Positions 7,223-16,469 of a stretch of 64,000 nt of DNA are shown here, one piece after another. The position numbers were made by a program, and so were the translations under genes. The number at the start of each line of letters is the position of its first letter. Positions within the stretch are counted from its first letter, which is position 1. A model generated the notes under the pieces. The model saw only the letters and a list, made by a program, of their open reading frames with translations. It was not told the origin of the DNA and searched no databases. Source of the stretch: Hymenobacter tibetensis (lineage in GTDB: Bacteria > Bacteroidota > Bacteroidia > Cytophagales > Hymenobacteraceae); contig NZ_CP094669.1 of NCBI RefSeq assembly GCF_022827545.1, positions 5,325,001-5,389,000 of the forward strand, written 5' to 3'.

Positions 7223-9961
7223 ATGAATAAAATCTACTACACAGCTGCAATACAAGCTTTTACAGCCTTTGCAGCTACTTCAGCTTATGCTCAGGAGGCT
7301 ACTAATATCAGTGGCATCGTACAAACGGAAGCTGGCGTACCTCTGCCCGGCGCAACAGTATTTATCAAAGGAAGTTTTATAGGAAGCAGCACCAATAGAG
7401 AAGGTAAATTCATACTCAAAGCTGATTTCACTAATCTTCCGGTAGTACTATCAGTATCTTTTGTAGGCTACGAAAGCCGAGAAGTGTCTCTGTCGCAGCC
7501 CGACAACTCGGTGCAGGTGGTACTCAAACCGAACGCCACCCTGACCAACGAAGTAATTGCTTCGGCTTCGCGGGTTGAAGAAGGCATTCTGCAGGCTCCT
7601 GTAACAGTAGAGAAGCTGAATACGCAACAGGTTGAGCGCATTCCCACAGCTGATCTGCAAGTTGGCCTCAATCAATACAAAGGCATTGATGTGAACAGTG
7701 CCAGCTTGCTGATGAACTCGCTGAGCACACGCGGTTTCAACTCGGCCAAGTCGGAGCGCCTGATTCAGCTCACCGACTACTTTGATACCCAGTCGCCGAG
7801 CTTGAACGTGAATGCAGGTAATCTGCAAGGCTTACCCGAGTTGGATGTAGAAAGCATCGAGGTTATTCACGGCCCGGCTTCGGCACTGTACGGAGCCAAC
7901 GCCTTTAACGGCGTGTTGCTGCTCAACTCCAAAGATCCTTTTGTAACAGAAGGCTTGAGCGTACGAGTACGGGGCGGCGAGCGGAGCTACTTTGATGGGC
8001 AAGTGCGATACGCCAAAAAACTCACCGAAAAGCTGGCGTTCAAAATAGTGGGCTCCTATCTGACAGCCAACGACTGGATGCCCAGCAACTACGCTGCTAC
8101 CAGCTTACGCGTAGAGCGCGGCAACAATCCTGAAAACTCCACTTTAGGCTATGATGCGGTCAACCGTTACGGCGAGGTGGGAGGCTATACCTTTGCCAAC
8201 GCCACCAGCACTCCAGCTGAACTACGAGGCAAAACGGTGTATATGCCCGGCTTCACCGAGCAAGAACTGGTAGCCAACGACGACCAAGCTAAATCAATCA
8301 AGATTCACCCTTCGCTTTCCTACCTGCTAAGCAGCAACGTGAAAGTGACGGTGGGAGTGAACTACAACCGTGGCACAGCCAGCTACCAGAGCAGCAGCCG
8401 CTACCGTTTCCACGACTTCGGTACCAACCAGTTTCATGGCGAAGTGAAGGGGACCCGCTGGTTTATACGTGGCCAGTCGGTACAGGACTTTGGAGCCGAT
8501 TCGTATGACCTCAGCTTCTTAGGTTCGTTCATTCAAACCTCCACCATTTCGCCGGATGGGACTGGACCTACGTATGCGCAGTCCTACTACTCGGCGTACC
8601 TAACTGAATACCAGACGTCTAGAGCGCGGGGCAACTCGGTGAATGACGCTCTGGCGTCGGCACAGCAGGTAGCCGCTTCTCGGCAGTTGAAGGCAACTGA
8701 CGCGCGGTTCCAGCAATTGCGCACGCAGATCATCAACGATGCCACCCCCGGCCGAGGCGCTCGACTTAATCCTAGCTCGTTGCTAAATGAAGGCAACGCT
8801 CAGTACAACTTGCCACTAGCTGAAAACACCGACTTAATTATCGGAGGAGCGTACCGCAAGTTCCGCCTAGGTTCGAGCGGCAACTTATACTCCGATGATA
8901 ACGAGCGTATTCAGAACCACGAGCTGGGCGGCTATGCGCAGCTAACGCAAAAGCTATTTGCAGAGCGCCTGAAGCTGGCAGTAGCAGGCCGCGTAGATGA
9001 ATTCAAAAACTTCAAGCCCGCATTTTCCCCCCGTGCTTCGGCGGTGTATTCAGCTGGTGCCAGCAAACAGCACAACTTCCGGGCTTCGTATGGCCGCGCT
9101 TTCCGTTCCCCTACTCAGCTCGACCAGTACATCCGCCTCGACGTAGGTCGTGTTGTTCTTTTGGGGAACGTAGGCGACGGTTTCAAGGGATTCAGTACCA
9201 TCAACGCGGCCGGCCAGCCGTTTGGCACGCCTGGTGTTCCGCTCTCGTCGTTTGAGTACGAAGCTCCAGCGTTGACTTTGGAGCGCCTTAGCACTTATGA
9301 AGTAGGCTATAAGGGCACGCTGGGAGAAAAGGTGGCGCTGGACATCAACTATTTCCGGTCTTACTACAACGACTTCATCGGCGCTCAGCGCTTCATTGGC
9401 AACCGTGACGGGAGCCGGCCGTCGGATGTGCAGTTGGCAGCAGAGTTTGCTCGCCCACAGCAAATGCCCGCAGAAACGCCTTTCCAAAGCCCTTCTTCGC
9501 AAACCCGCGTACTACAAGTTTGGACCAATGCTCGTCAGGAAGTGCGCACACAGGGTGCCGCAGTGGGCTTGAGCTACAACGTATCGACACCGCTTACTTT
9601 GACGGCCAATTACTCGTTGAACGTTCTGGACCGCAGCAACTTGCCAGAGGACTTCCAAACGTTTTTCAACACTCCCAAGCACAAATACAATGTGGGAGCT
9701 AATGGTAATGTAGCCCGCAACCTGAGCTACTCCGTGAACTACCGTTGGGCACAAGGCCACCTCTACGAGTTGCCGTTTGCAGTAGGCGAGCTGAAAGATT
9801 ACAGCGCTGTAGATGCATATGTGGGCTATGCAGTACCGAAGCTGTTAACCACTTTCCAAGTAGGTGGCTCCAACTTGTTGGACAACACCAACACCCAGGT
9901 ATATGGGGGCCCGAACATCGGCCGGTTGGTTTTTGTAGGTCTCTTGGTTGATATTAAATAG
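7223..9961 (+). CDS. TonB-dependent outer-membrane receptor
   Basis: A 912-residue receptor for active uptake through the outer membrane. The ATG at 7223 gives a clean signal peptide (MNKIYYTAAIQAF, cut after AYA) and follows the promoter by about 55 bases; a GTG further upstream is less likely. A carboxypeptidase-regulatory-like domain comes next (SGIVQTEAGVPLPGATVFIK), then the plug (VEVIHGPASALYGANAFNG region) and a C-terminal barrel ending in a hydrophobic strand. It has no SusD partner. It lies inside the kynurenine region, but nothing in the sequence identifies its substrate. Confidence 0.93.
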   Translation: MNKIYYTAAIQAFTAFAATSAYAQEATNISGIVQTEAGVPLPGATVFIKGSFIGSSTNREGKFILKADFTNLPVVLSVSFVGYESREVSLSQPDNSVQVVLKPNATLTNEVIASASRVEEGILQAPVTVEKLNTQQVERIPTADLQVGLNQYKGIDVNSASLLMNSLSTRGFNSAKSERLIQLTDYFDTQSPSLNVNAGNLQGLPELDVESIEVIHGPASALYGANAFNGVLLLNSKDPFVTEGLSVRVRGGERSYFDGQVRYAKKLTEKLAFKIVGSYLTANDWMPSNYAATSLRVERGNNPENSTLGYDAVNRYGEVGGYTFANATSTPAELRGKTVYMPGFTEQELVANDDQAKSIKIHPSLSYLLSSNVKVTVGVNYNRGTASYQSSSRYRFHDFGTNQFHGEVKGTRWFIRGQSVQDFGADSYDLSFLGSFIQTSTISPDGTGPTYAQSYYSAYLTEYQTSRARGNSVNDALASAQQVAASRQLKATDARFQQLRTQIINDATPGRGARLNPSSLLNEGNAQYNLPLAENTDLIIGGAYRKFRLGSSGNLYSDDNERIQNHELGGYAQLTQKLFAERLKLAVAGRVDEFKNFKPAFSPRASAVYSAGASKQHNFRASYGRAFRSPTQLDQYIRLDVGRVVLLGNVGDGFKGFSTINAAGQPFGTPGVPLSSFEYEAPALTLERLSTYEVGYKGTLGEKVALDINYFRSYYNDFIGAQRFIGNRDGSRPSDVQLAAEFARPQQMPAETPFQSPSSQTRVLQVWTNARQEVRTQGAAVGLSYNVSTPLTLTANYSLNVLDRSNLPEDFQTFFNTPKHKYNVGANGNVARNLSYSVNYRWAQGHLYELPFAVGELKDYSAVDAYVGYAVPKLLTTFQVGGSNLLDNTNTQVYGGPNIGRLVFVGLLVDIK

Positions 9962-10004
9962 CACAAGCAGTTGCGTATCTAATCTATTACGCCTTACATA
10001 ACCC

Positions 10005-10043
10005 AAACAAAAAGCCCGCGCATAGTGCGCGGGCTTTTGTTTG
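10005..10043. terminator. Bidirectional intrinsic terminator
   Basis: A perfect stem (AAAAGCCCGCGCA, loop TAG) is flanked by A- and T-rich tracts. It separates the convergent ends of the TonB receptor gene and alkB. Confidence 0.92.
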
Positions 10044-10090
10044 TTATAGATATACAGCTCTGCGTTTTCCAACGGTACTCAGCGGCACAG

Positions 10091-10699
10091 CTATGCTGTA
10101 GTTACCAACCGAAACGTCAGATTCAAACGGGGAGTGGTGGGGCGCGCGGTTTTAGGTATTGCGTGAAGCCAATGTTGCTGGGTGGTACCACGCATCAACA
10201 GCAGGCTTCCCGAATTCAAGTCCAAGGCAACCGAGTCGTGACGCAGTCGGTCAGGATGGCGCGGGCGCATGCGGAAACGACGAGTGGCGCCCAAACTAAT
10301 AGACGCAATAACGGGCTCGGGCCCTAGTTCAGGCTCATCATCGGCGTGCCACCCCATACTGTCTTGGCCGGTGCGGTACAAGTTGAGCAGCACGCTGTTG
10401 AAACGAGTATTCGCCGCAGCCTCCACCTGTTCGCGCAGTTGTTGCAAAGCGGGCGTGAAGGGAAGTGGCTCCAAGGCCAGGCCAGAATATGCATAACGAG
10501 CTCCAGGGTCGCCGTACCAAGCGGTAAGCCGAGGTTGCATCACTTCCTTACCGAAAATTTTGATGGGCTCGTGCCGCCACGCAATGGTATCAGATAGCTC
10601 TGCTAACAGGCTGGTGGCAGCTTCCGCGGAAAGGAACTGCGTGTCAAGCAACACAGTGGCTTGTGGAAGTGAAATAGGCGTCAGGGGCACAGAATACAA
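10091..10699 (-). CDS. alkB: AlkB-type alpha-ketoglutarate dioxygenase (DNA/RNA alkylation repair)
   Basis: It oxidatively removes methyl lesions from nucleic-acid bases using Fe(II), 2-oxoglutarate and O2. The 202-residue protein carries the metal ligands H118 and D120 (MGWHADDEPELG), H179 (WLHAIPK) and the 2-oxoglutarate-binding RLNLTFR motif (R191, R197). The substrate-lid signature NLYRTGQDSMGWH is typical of the family. The first codon is TTG at 10699; a GTG nine bases downstream is also possible. It is followed on the same strand, with its start 19 bases away, by the preceding membrane protein gene, so the two may be co-transcribed. Confidence 0.93.
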   Translation of the reverse strand: MYSVPLTPISLPQATVLLDTQFLSAEAATSLLAELSDTIAWRHEPIKIFGKEVMQPRLTAWYGDPGARYAYSGLALEPLPFTPALQQLREQVEAAANTRFNSVLLNLYRTGQDSMGWHADDEPELGPEPVIASISLGATRRFRMRPRHPDRLRHDSVALDLNSGSLLLMRGTTQQHWLHAIPKTARPTTPRLNLTFRLVTTA

Positions 10700-10718
10700 G
10701 TAGAGGGCCGGAACGGAG

Positions 10719-11420
10719 TTAGCGCTTCATGAGCTGCTCCATTTCCATTTGCACTTCCTTGGGCTGCTGTTTGATAAGGTACGGCATGGCTTTTTGCAGC
10801 CCCCACACGATTAAAAAGCAGATAACAATAGGAGGCAAGATGCTCCGGCTACGGTAGGTATCGGTGTTTACGTAGCGGGGCCAGAACCAGAACATGTAAA
10901 CCAACACCGCTGGGATGTTGAACAGCAAAGTACCGAGAAATGGATTCAGCCCTTGCTGCATAACCGCCCACGTCAACAACTGAGAGCCCACCAGCATGTA
11001 GGCTACAACGAATGCAATTAGCCCCAACAGGGCCCGCATCCTTTTCAGCCGGAACAAGTTTATTCCTAGCAATACCCCTCCGCCTATCATCATAGACATG
11101 GGCAGCATAGAGAACAATACAATAGTGCCCGGCGAGTACAGCAGCGGGGCATCTGTTTGGGCGAAAGGCTCTCCCGTAGAGGATGCTTCGGAAGTCTTGC
11201 TGGCTGCTTCGGCAGCGGCTTTTTGATGCTGCTGGCGCTCTACTACGGGCCGCAGTTCAGCTCGGATAGCGGCGGCATCGGCAGGGTGTTCTCCACGACG
11301 TTCCAACTCATCAAGTGCAGCCAAAACAGCATCCTCACGGTATTCCGCGCGGTTTTGCACGTATAGCAACAACTCAACTAGGGGTTTGCGGGACATTTTG
11401 TCCGCGTATTCATCAGCCAT
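10719..11420 (-). CDS. Hypothetical membrane protein with four hydrophobic segments
   Basis: A 233-residue protein. The N-terminal third is soluble, helical and charged (ELLLYVQNRAEYREDAVLAA), with an Ala/Gln-rich linker. Four membrane segments follow (around LFSMLPMSMMIGGGVLLGI, LLGLIAFVVAYMLVGSQLL, FNIPAVLVYMFWFW and PPIVICFLIVWGL), and the tail is charged and Gln/Glu-rich. The ATG at 11420 is preferred to an in-frame TTG at 11435. It lies upstream of alkB on the same strand. No family was recognised. Confidence 0.75.
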   Translation of the reverse strand: MADEYADKMSRKPLVELLLYVQNRAEYREDAVLAALDELERRGEHPADAAAIRAELRPVVERQQHQKAAAEAASKTSEASSTGEPFAQTDAPLLYSPGTIVLFSMLPMSMMIGGGVLLGINLFRLKRMRALLGLIAFVVAYMLVGSQLLTWAVMQQGLNPFLGTLLFNIPAVLVYMFWFWPRYVNTDTYRSRSILPPIVICFLIVWGLQKAMPYLIKQQPKEVQMEMEQLMKR

Positions 11421-11567
11421 GGTACTGTAAGTCAATTAGGAAAACCACCGGTTCCTGGTAGTACAACGGAAAACACTGTTGCTTGACGAATGATGCCCGA
11501 AATGTTACACAATACGCCTTCTTCTATGCCTTTCAAGCAGGAACTTTACTTGAGTAGCAATGCTCGG

Positions 11568-12857
11568 CTAGCCTTGCTGAGAGGCAGCCCACTCAGACAA
11601 AGCGACACCAACACGCTGCACATCTTGAAAGGAGTTGTATAATGGTACTGGAGCCAAACGAATGACGTTGGGTTCCCGCCAATCACCGGTAATACCGACA
11701 GACATCAGGTGGTCGAATAGGTTGCGGCCGTTCTGATGCACCAACAACGAAAGCTGGCACCCGCGCTGCGTAGGATCGGCTGGGGTGATGATTTCGAGCA
11801 CCGTTTTCGGGAGATGCAGGCTCTCAATCAGAAATTCTAAGTAGCCTGTCAGCAACTCACTTTTGCGCCGCAACGCCTCCATGCCACCAGCGGCATCGTG
11901 CAGCGCGAGTGCCGCTTCGTGCACCGCCATCGTTAGAATAGAACTGTTCGAGAGCTGCCAGCCAGCGGCGCCACGCATCGGCCGGAAGCCCTTCCGCATC
12001 TTGAACCGCTCTTCTTCGTCGTGCCCCCACCAGCCGGCTAGGCGGAGTAGCTCGGGTTGGTCTGCGAACCGCTCGTGCACGAACGCACCAGCCACGCCAC
12101 CAGGACCAGAATTCAGGTACTTATACGTACACCAGCAAGCGAAATCCACGTCCCAGTCGTGCAGATGCAACGGGATGTTGCCCGCCGCGTGTGCTAGGTC
12201 GAATCCTACTTTTGCCCCAACTGCGTGGCCAGCTCGGGTAATGGTCTCCATGTCGTATACTTGGCCGGTGTAGTAGTTGATGCCGCCCATGACAACGGTG
12301 GCCAAAGAACCGCCTAACTCTTGGATTTTGGCGGTAATATCCTCGGTGCGCAGCGTGTGCTCACCGGGGCGAGGCGAGAGTTCTACAATGGCATCCTCGG
12401 GGCTGAGGCCATGTAGTTTCACCTGCGTTTCGAGGGCATATTGATCGGACGGAAACGCGCCGCCCTCCATTAACACCTTGTAGCGCGAAATAGTAGGCCG
12501 GTAAAACGAAACCAGCAACAAGTGCAGATTAGTGGTCAAGTTGTTCATCACCACCACTTCCACGGGCTTAGCTCCTACCACGCGCGCAGTAGCATCAGCC
12601 AAACGGGCATGAAAATTCAGCCAGGGCGTTTCACCTCGAAAGTGGCCTTCCACTGCCATCTGCTCCCAGTTGCTGAATTGCAGTTCCGCCGCGCCGCGTG
12701 CAGAGCGCGGTTGCAGCCCCAACGAGTTACCGCACATGTACACGCTTTCTTGCCCATCAGGACCGGGCGGGATATGAAACTGGCGGCGGGACTCGCGCAA
12801 AGGATCTTGCGCATCTAGCTGCGCAGCAAAGCCGGGGGTGGGATCAAAAGAGGTCAT
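11568..12857 (-). CDS. kynU: Kynureninase (PLP-dependent)
   Basis: It cleaves 3-hydroxykynurenine (or kynurenine) to 3-hydroxyanthranilate and alanine. The 429-residue protein shows the family N-terminus with YMCGNSLGLQP, the PLP-phosphate and ring contacts (GFDLAHAAGN with its Asp), and the Schiff-base Lys246 in WCTYKYLNSGPGG. The ATG at 12857 is preferred to a TTG at 12866. It is the last gene of an operon read from 14532: its start lies 30 bases after the stop of the ACMS decarboxylase gene. Confidence 0.97.
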   Translation of the reverse strand: MTSFDPTPGFAAQLDAQDPLRESRRQFHIPPGPDGQESVYMCGNSLGLQPRSARGAAELQFSNWEQMAVEGHFRGETPWLNFHARLADATARVVGAKPVEVVVMNNLTTNLHLLLVSFYRPTISRYKVLMEGGAFPSDQYALETQVKLHGLSPEDAIVELSPRPGEHTLRTEDITAKIQELGGSLATVVMGGINYYTGQVYDMETITRAGHAVGAKVGFDLAHAAGNIPLHLHDWDVDFACWCTYKYLNSGPGGVAGAFVHERFADQPELLRLAGWWGHDEEERFKMRKGFRPMRGAAGWQLSNSSILTMAVHEAALALHDAAGGMEALRRKSELLTGYLEFLIESLHLPKTVLEIITPADPTQRGCQLSLLVHQNGRNLFDHLMSVGITGDWREPNVIRLAPVPLYNSFQDVQRVGVALSEWAASQQG

Positions 12858-12887
12858 TGCGAGCAAAGATAGGCTGCTAACCGACTA

Positions 12888-13961
12888 CTACCCCGCCAGA
12901 ATTCCGGCCAAATGTGAATCAGCGAGTCCCAGCCAATCCAGCGCGTTCTGACCTAGCATCCGAGCCTTCACTTCCGGAGCGTAGGCCATGGACTGAATCA
13001 GTTCACCCGGGGTCAGCTCGCCGAGCGGAAATGGGTAGTCGGTGCCCAGCACAATTTTATCGGGGCCGAGGGTTTTCACCAGAAAGTCAAGCATAAGCGG
13101 GTCGTGCACCAGTGAATCAACCCAAAAACGTCCCAAGTAAGCGCGCGGGTTCACGTTGTTGTCGACAGCGCACAAGTCGGGGCGGACCTTGAAGCCGTGC
13201 TCGATGCGGCCGATGGTGCTAGCAAACGTACCGCCGCCGTGCGCCACTGCCACGCGCAGGCGTGGCAACCGCTCCAATACGCCCCCGAATACCAACGAAC
13301 ACAGCGCCAACGTGCTTTCGGCGGGCATACCAACCAGCCAGGGCAACCAGTATTTGGGCATCTTCTGCTGGGCCATCATGTCCCAGGGGTGCACAAACAC
13401 ACAAGCTCCCAATTCTTGAGCCGCCGTAAATACCTCGAATAGTTCGGGAGCATCTAGGTTCCAGTCGTTGACGTGGGTACCAATCTGAATACCGGCCAAC
13501 CCCATTTTCATACAGCGTTCCAGTTCTCGAACCGCCAAGTCGGGGGCTTGCATGGGCAGCGTACCAAGGCCTACGAACCGTCTGGGGTAGCGGCGCACCA
13601 CATCGGCAATATGGTCGTTGAGTAATTGACTGAGGTCCAGGGCATCAAGTGGCTTAGCCCAATAGCTGAACATAACGGGCACCGTGCTAAGCACTTGCAC
13701 CTGTACACCAACTTGGTCGTACTCCCGCATCCGTACTTCGGGGTCCCAACAGTTGTCTTGTATTTCCCGGAAGAATTTGTCGTCTTGCATCATGCGGGCA
13801 CAACACGGCTTATGATGCTCCAGCCGAATGAAACCGCCATAGCCATATCGTTCGCGCAAGTCGGGCCAGCGTTCCGGCAAGATATGCGTGTGAATGTCGA
13901 TGACGAGCGACGAACTAGATGGGAGCGGCGAGGCAGCGGCAGAGTGGAGTGACAAGGACAT
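12888..13961 (-). CDS. 2-Amino-3-carboxymuconate 6-semialdehyde decarboxylase (amidohydrolase family)
   Basis: It decarboxylates ACMS, the ring-opened product of 3-hydroxyanthranilate, and so diverts flux from quinolinate/NAD synthesis towards catabolism. The metal ligands and catalytic residues of the family are visible: DIHTHILP (H24, H26), VHPWD (H191), AHGGG (H241) and GTDYPFP (D308). The segment LPERWPDLRERYGYGGFI closely follows known ACMSD N-termini. The frame is open upstream into the preceding dioxygenase gene, but the ATG at 13961 leaves only an 18-residue non-conserved leader and avoids the overlap, so it was chosen. It is the middle gene of the operon. Confidence 0.93.
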   Translation of the reverse strand: MSLSLHSAAASPLPSSSSLVIDIHTHILPERWPDLRERYGYGGFIRLEHHKPCCARMMQDDKFFREIQDNCWDPEVRMREYDQVGVQVQVLSTVPVMFSYWAKPLDALDLSQLLNDHIADVVRRYPRRFVGLGTLPMQAPDLAVRELERCMKMGLAGIQIGTHVNDWNLDAPELFEVFTAAQELGACVFVHPWDMMAQQKMPKYWLPWLVGMPAESTLALCSLVFGGVLERLPRLRVAVAHGGGTFASTIGRIEHGFKVRPDLCAVDNNVNPRAYLGRFWVDSLVHDPLMLDFLVKTLGPDKIVLGTDYPFPLGELTPGELIQSMAYAPEVKARMLGQNALDWLGLADSHLAGILAG

Positions 13962-13992
13962 TGCCGCAAGTAGGCTTAAACGTACAAAAGAG

Positions 13993-14532
13993 CTACTCGG
14001 CAGGAACTGCCACCGGAGCTGGAGGCGCCATAACGGTGCCACACACTTGACAGGTCCGTTTGTGTTCGTCTTGCCAGAATCGGTTCATAATGGGAGGCAA
14101 CTGGCTCACAATATCTGTTATTTCAGCAAACTCCTCGTAGAGCTTGTTGCCGCAGTTTTCACAGTACCACTGAAACCCATCTACCTCACCAGCAGTACGG
14201 TATCGCTCCAGCACTACACCAATAGACCCAGCTGGTCGGCGCGGAGAGTGGGGCACTTTGGGTGGCAGCAGAAACATGTCGCCGGCTTTGATTTCGATAT
14301 CGACTGGCTTGCCGTCTTCAATAATCTTGACCACGATGTCACCCTCCAGCTGTAGGAACAGCTCTTCTCCTTCATCGACGTGGTAGTCTTTGCGGGCATT
14401 AGGGCCGCCTACCACCATCACAATAAAATCTTGGTTGGCCTTGTACACCTGCTGGTTGCCAACGGGCGGCTTGAGTAGATGGCGGTGCTCATCAATCCAG
14501 TTTTGCAAATTGAAGGGGCGGGCTACAGGCAT
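13993..14532 (-). CDS. nbaC: 3-Hydroxyanthranilate 3,4-dioxygenase
   Basis: This cupin enzyme opens the ring of 3-hydroxyanthranilate to give ACMS. In 179 residues it keeps the catalytic iron ligands H51, E57 and H95, the substrate-binding R47 and R99, and the C-terminal rubredoxin-like metal site C124/C127 (CENC) and C161/C164 (CQVC) found in bacterial enzymes. The C-terminal tail is Pro/Ala-rich. It is the first gene of the operon with the ACMS decarboxylase and kynU and faces the SDR gene across a 267-base divergent region that contains a long inverted repeat. Confidence 0.97.
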   Translation of the reverse strand: MPVARPFNLQNWIDEHRHLLKPPVGNQQVYKANQDFIVMVVGGPNARKDYHVDEGEELFLQLEGDIVVKIIEDGKPVDIEIKAGDMFLLPPKVPHSPRRPAGSIGVVLERYRTAGEVDGFQWYCENCGNKLYEEFAEITDIVSQLPPIMNRFWQDEHKRTCQVCGTVMAPPAPVAVPAE

Positions 14533-14678
14533 GGTTTCGGGGAAGTTGAGTGAGAATTAGGTAGGCAGGCACCGGGCCGAGCAACGTGGCCGAACTTACA
14601 GAAAACCCACACGAATTTTCTGGCAATCTGGTGTAGTGGCGGCCGGCTATGGCTCCCATTTGTTTGGTGCTTGGTTTC

Positions 14679-14723
14679 TTTGCCATACGCAGCAGCCACT
14701 TGTACGCTGCTGCGTATGGCAAA
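14679..14723. repeat. Perfect 18-bp inverted repeat in the divergent kynurenine promoter region
   Basis: Arms 14679-14696 and 14706-14723 are exact reverse complements with a 9-base loop (CACTTGTAC). It lies just upstream of the SDR promoter and 147 bases upstream of the dioxygenase start. A terminator is not expected between divergent genes and no good T-run is present, so an operator or a cruciform/RNA element is more likely. Confidence 0.75.
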
Positions 14724-14730
14724 TTCTTGT

Positions 14731-14761
14731 TTTGTATGTACTGTAGGCAAGGTTATATTTT
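14731..14761 (+). promoter_or_regulatory. Promoter of the SDR gene
   Basis: TTTG at 14731-14734, a 19-base spacer and TATATTTT at 14754-14761 (7 of 8 to TAnnTTTG, followed by G). The predicted transcript start, near 14769, lies about 30 bases before the GTG start codon. The -33 element begins 8 bases after the 18-bp inverted repeat. Confidence 0.6.
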
Positions 14762-14799
14762 GTCTCTTTGAAGCGTGTACTCTTACCCCACGATGTCCT

Positions 14800-15591
14800 G
14801 TGAATCTTGATTTTTCCTCTCAGCGCGCTCTAGTAGGCGGTAGCACTCAGGGTATTGGCCGAGCAATAGCCGAAGAATTAGCAACGGGTGGTGCCACCGT
14901 TACGCTATTAGCCCGAAACGAAGACCATTTGCGCGAAGTACTAGCTACTCTACCCACTCCCAACAACCAAGTCCATGACTATGTGGTTGCTGACTTCACC
15001 GAACCCGACACCCTTACCCAACAGGTGCAGCAGTACTTAACAGCCCATCCGGAGGGGTTCCATATTTTGGTTAACAACACCGGTGGTCCGGCAGGTGGCC
15101 CTATTTTGGATGCAGCTGTGGATGCTTTTCGGGCGGCTTTCGAACAACACCTCGTTTGCAACCATCTGCTGGCGCAAGCAGTGGTACCCGCTATGCAAGA
15201 GCGGGGCTATGGACGCATCATCAACATTATCAGCACCTCCGTAAAGCAGCCCCTACCCGGCCTGGGTGTTTCCAACACCATTCGGGGCGCCGTGGCCAAC
15301 TGGGCCAAGACGCTGGCCAACGAATTGGGTTCCTGGGGTATCACCGTCAATAATGTTTTGCCTGGGGCTACCGTCACGCAACGGCACACTTCTCTCATCG
15401 AAAAGAAAGTGGCCCAAACCGGACAGACTACCGAGGAAATTGAAACGGCTATGCGCAAGTCCATCCCAGCCAATCGTTTTGGGCAAGCCGAAGAAGTAGC
15501 TGCCGCGGTGGTATTTCTGGCCTCTGAAGCGGCCGGCTACATCACGGGCACCAATGTTCCCGTTGACGGCGGGCGCACAGGAAATTTATAG
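14800..15591 (+). CDS. Atypical short-chain dehydrogenase/reductase-like protein lacking the YxxxK pair
   Basis: A 263-residue Rossmann-fold SDR. The frame extends upstream but conserved sequence starts at the GTG at 14800 (MNLDFSSQRALVGGSTQGIG), which sits correctly behind the promoter. The nucleotide motif is GGSTQGIG rather than TGxxxGIG, and NNTGG replaces NNAG. At the active site S145 is kept, but the catalytic Tyr and Lys positions are S158 and R162 (SNTIR). The C-terminal PVDGGRTG motif is normal. This matches the BKR-like group of SDRs known for an imperfect catalytic tetrad. Its place beside the dioxygenase operon suggests a role in kynurenine catabolism, but the reaction is unknown. 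Confidence 0.88.
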   Translation: MNLDFSSQRALVGGSTQGIGRAIAEELATGGATVTLLARNEDHLREVLATLPTPNNQVHDYVVADFTEPDTLTQQVQQYLTAHPEGFHILVNNTGGPAGGPILDAAVDAFRAAFEQHLVCNHLLAQAVVPAMQERGYGRIINIISTSVKQPLPGLGVSNTIRGAVANWAKTLANELGSWGITVNNVLPGATVTQRHTSLIEKKVAQTGQTTEEIETAMRKSIPANRFGQAEEVAAAVVFLASEAAGYITGTNVPVDGGRTGNL

Positions 15592-15699
15592 AAAGAAGGA
15601 TGTAAGCCGAATGTACTAAGCGGTGAGCCCGACTACCCTTTTATCAACACCAAGAAGAACCCCTATTTTTACTGGCTCTACGCTTAGTTTCCCTGCATT

Positions 15700-16422
15700 T
15701 TGATATCCATCAATAAGCTCTCCATCATTATTCCGGTTTACAACGAAGCCCGTACCATCCATCAAATTTTGGATTTGCTGCGCGAGCTTACCCTAGTGAA
15801 TAACATCGAGAAAGAGATTATTATAGTCAATGACTGTTCCACCGACGAGTCAGTGGAAGTCATCCAGTCGTACGCTGCACGGCACCCGCAAATGGGAGTA
15901 AGGCTGCTACAACACAGCGTCAACAAGGGAAAAGGCGCAGCTCTACATACCGGCATTCGGGAAGCAACCGGAGAGTATGTTGTCATTCAAGACGCTGACT
16001 TAGAGTATGACCCTGAAGAGTACAACTTGCTGCTCAAGCCCGTGTTGCGAGGGTTCGCCGATGTGGTGTATGGCTCACGCTTTATGGGCGGCAACCCTCA
16101 CCGCATCCTGTTCTTCTGGCACAGCATCGGCAACGCGGTTCTAACGTTCCTGTCGAATATGTTCACGGACTTGAACCTAACCGATATAGAAACCTGCTAT
16201 AAGCTATTCCGCCGCGACATCATTCAGGGCTTGAAGCTAGAGGAGAACCGTTTTGGGTTTGAACCAGAAGTAACCGCCAAAGTCTCGCGTGTACCCAATG
16301 TGCGCATCTACGAAGTAGGCATCAGCTACTACGGCCGAACATATGCCGAAGGCAAAAAAATTGGGTGGCGTGACGGCTTTCGAGCCATCTATTGCATCGT
16401 CAAATACGGTCTATTCCGATAA
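15700..16422 (+). CDS. Family 2 glycosyltransferase (polyprenyl-phosphate sugar transferase type)
   Basis: A GT-A fold enzyme of 240 residues with the N-terminal [14 protein letters not shown], the nucleotide-binding VNDCSTDES, and the DXD-equivalent [12 protein letters not shown]. The arrangement resembles dolichol/undecaprenyl-phosphate mannosyl- or glucosyltransferases of the short form, without C-terminal membrane segments. It most likely loads a sugar on a lipid carrier for surface glycan or protein glycosylation. It has a TTG start and no ATG nearby. A GT-C-like membrane protein gene lies convergent to it, a plausible user of its product. Confidence 0.9.
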   Translation: MISINKLSIIIPVYNEARTIHQILDLLRELTLVNNIEKEIIIVNDCSTDESVEVIQSYAARHPQMGVRLLQHSVNKGKGAALHTGIREATGEYVVIQDADLEYDPEEYNLLLKPVLRGFADVVYGSRFMGGNPHRILFFWHSIGNAVLTFLSNMFTDLNLTDIETCYKLFRRDIIQGLKLEENRFGFEPEVTAKVSRVPNVRIYEVGISYYGRTYAEGKKIGWRDGFRAIYCIVKYGLFR

Positions 16423-16469
16423 GACCGTCAACTATCAGCACGCATGTAGTGTAAGTGCCCGTTGGCGCG

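Noticed and set aside
7223..9961. TonB receptor as a kynurenine or tryptophan transporter
   Set aside because: Only proximity supports it; it has its own promoter and terminator, and aromatic amino acids normally pass through porins.
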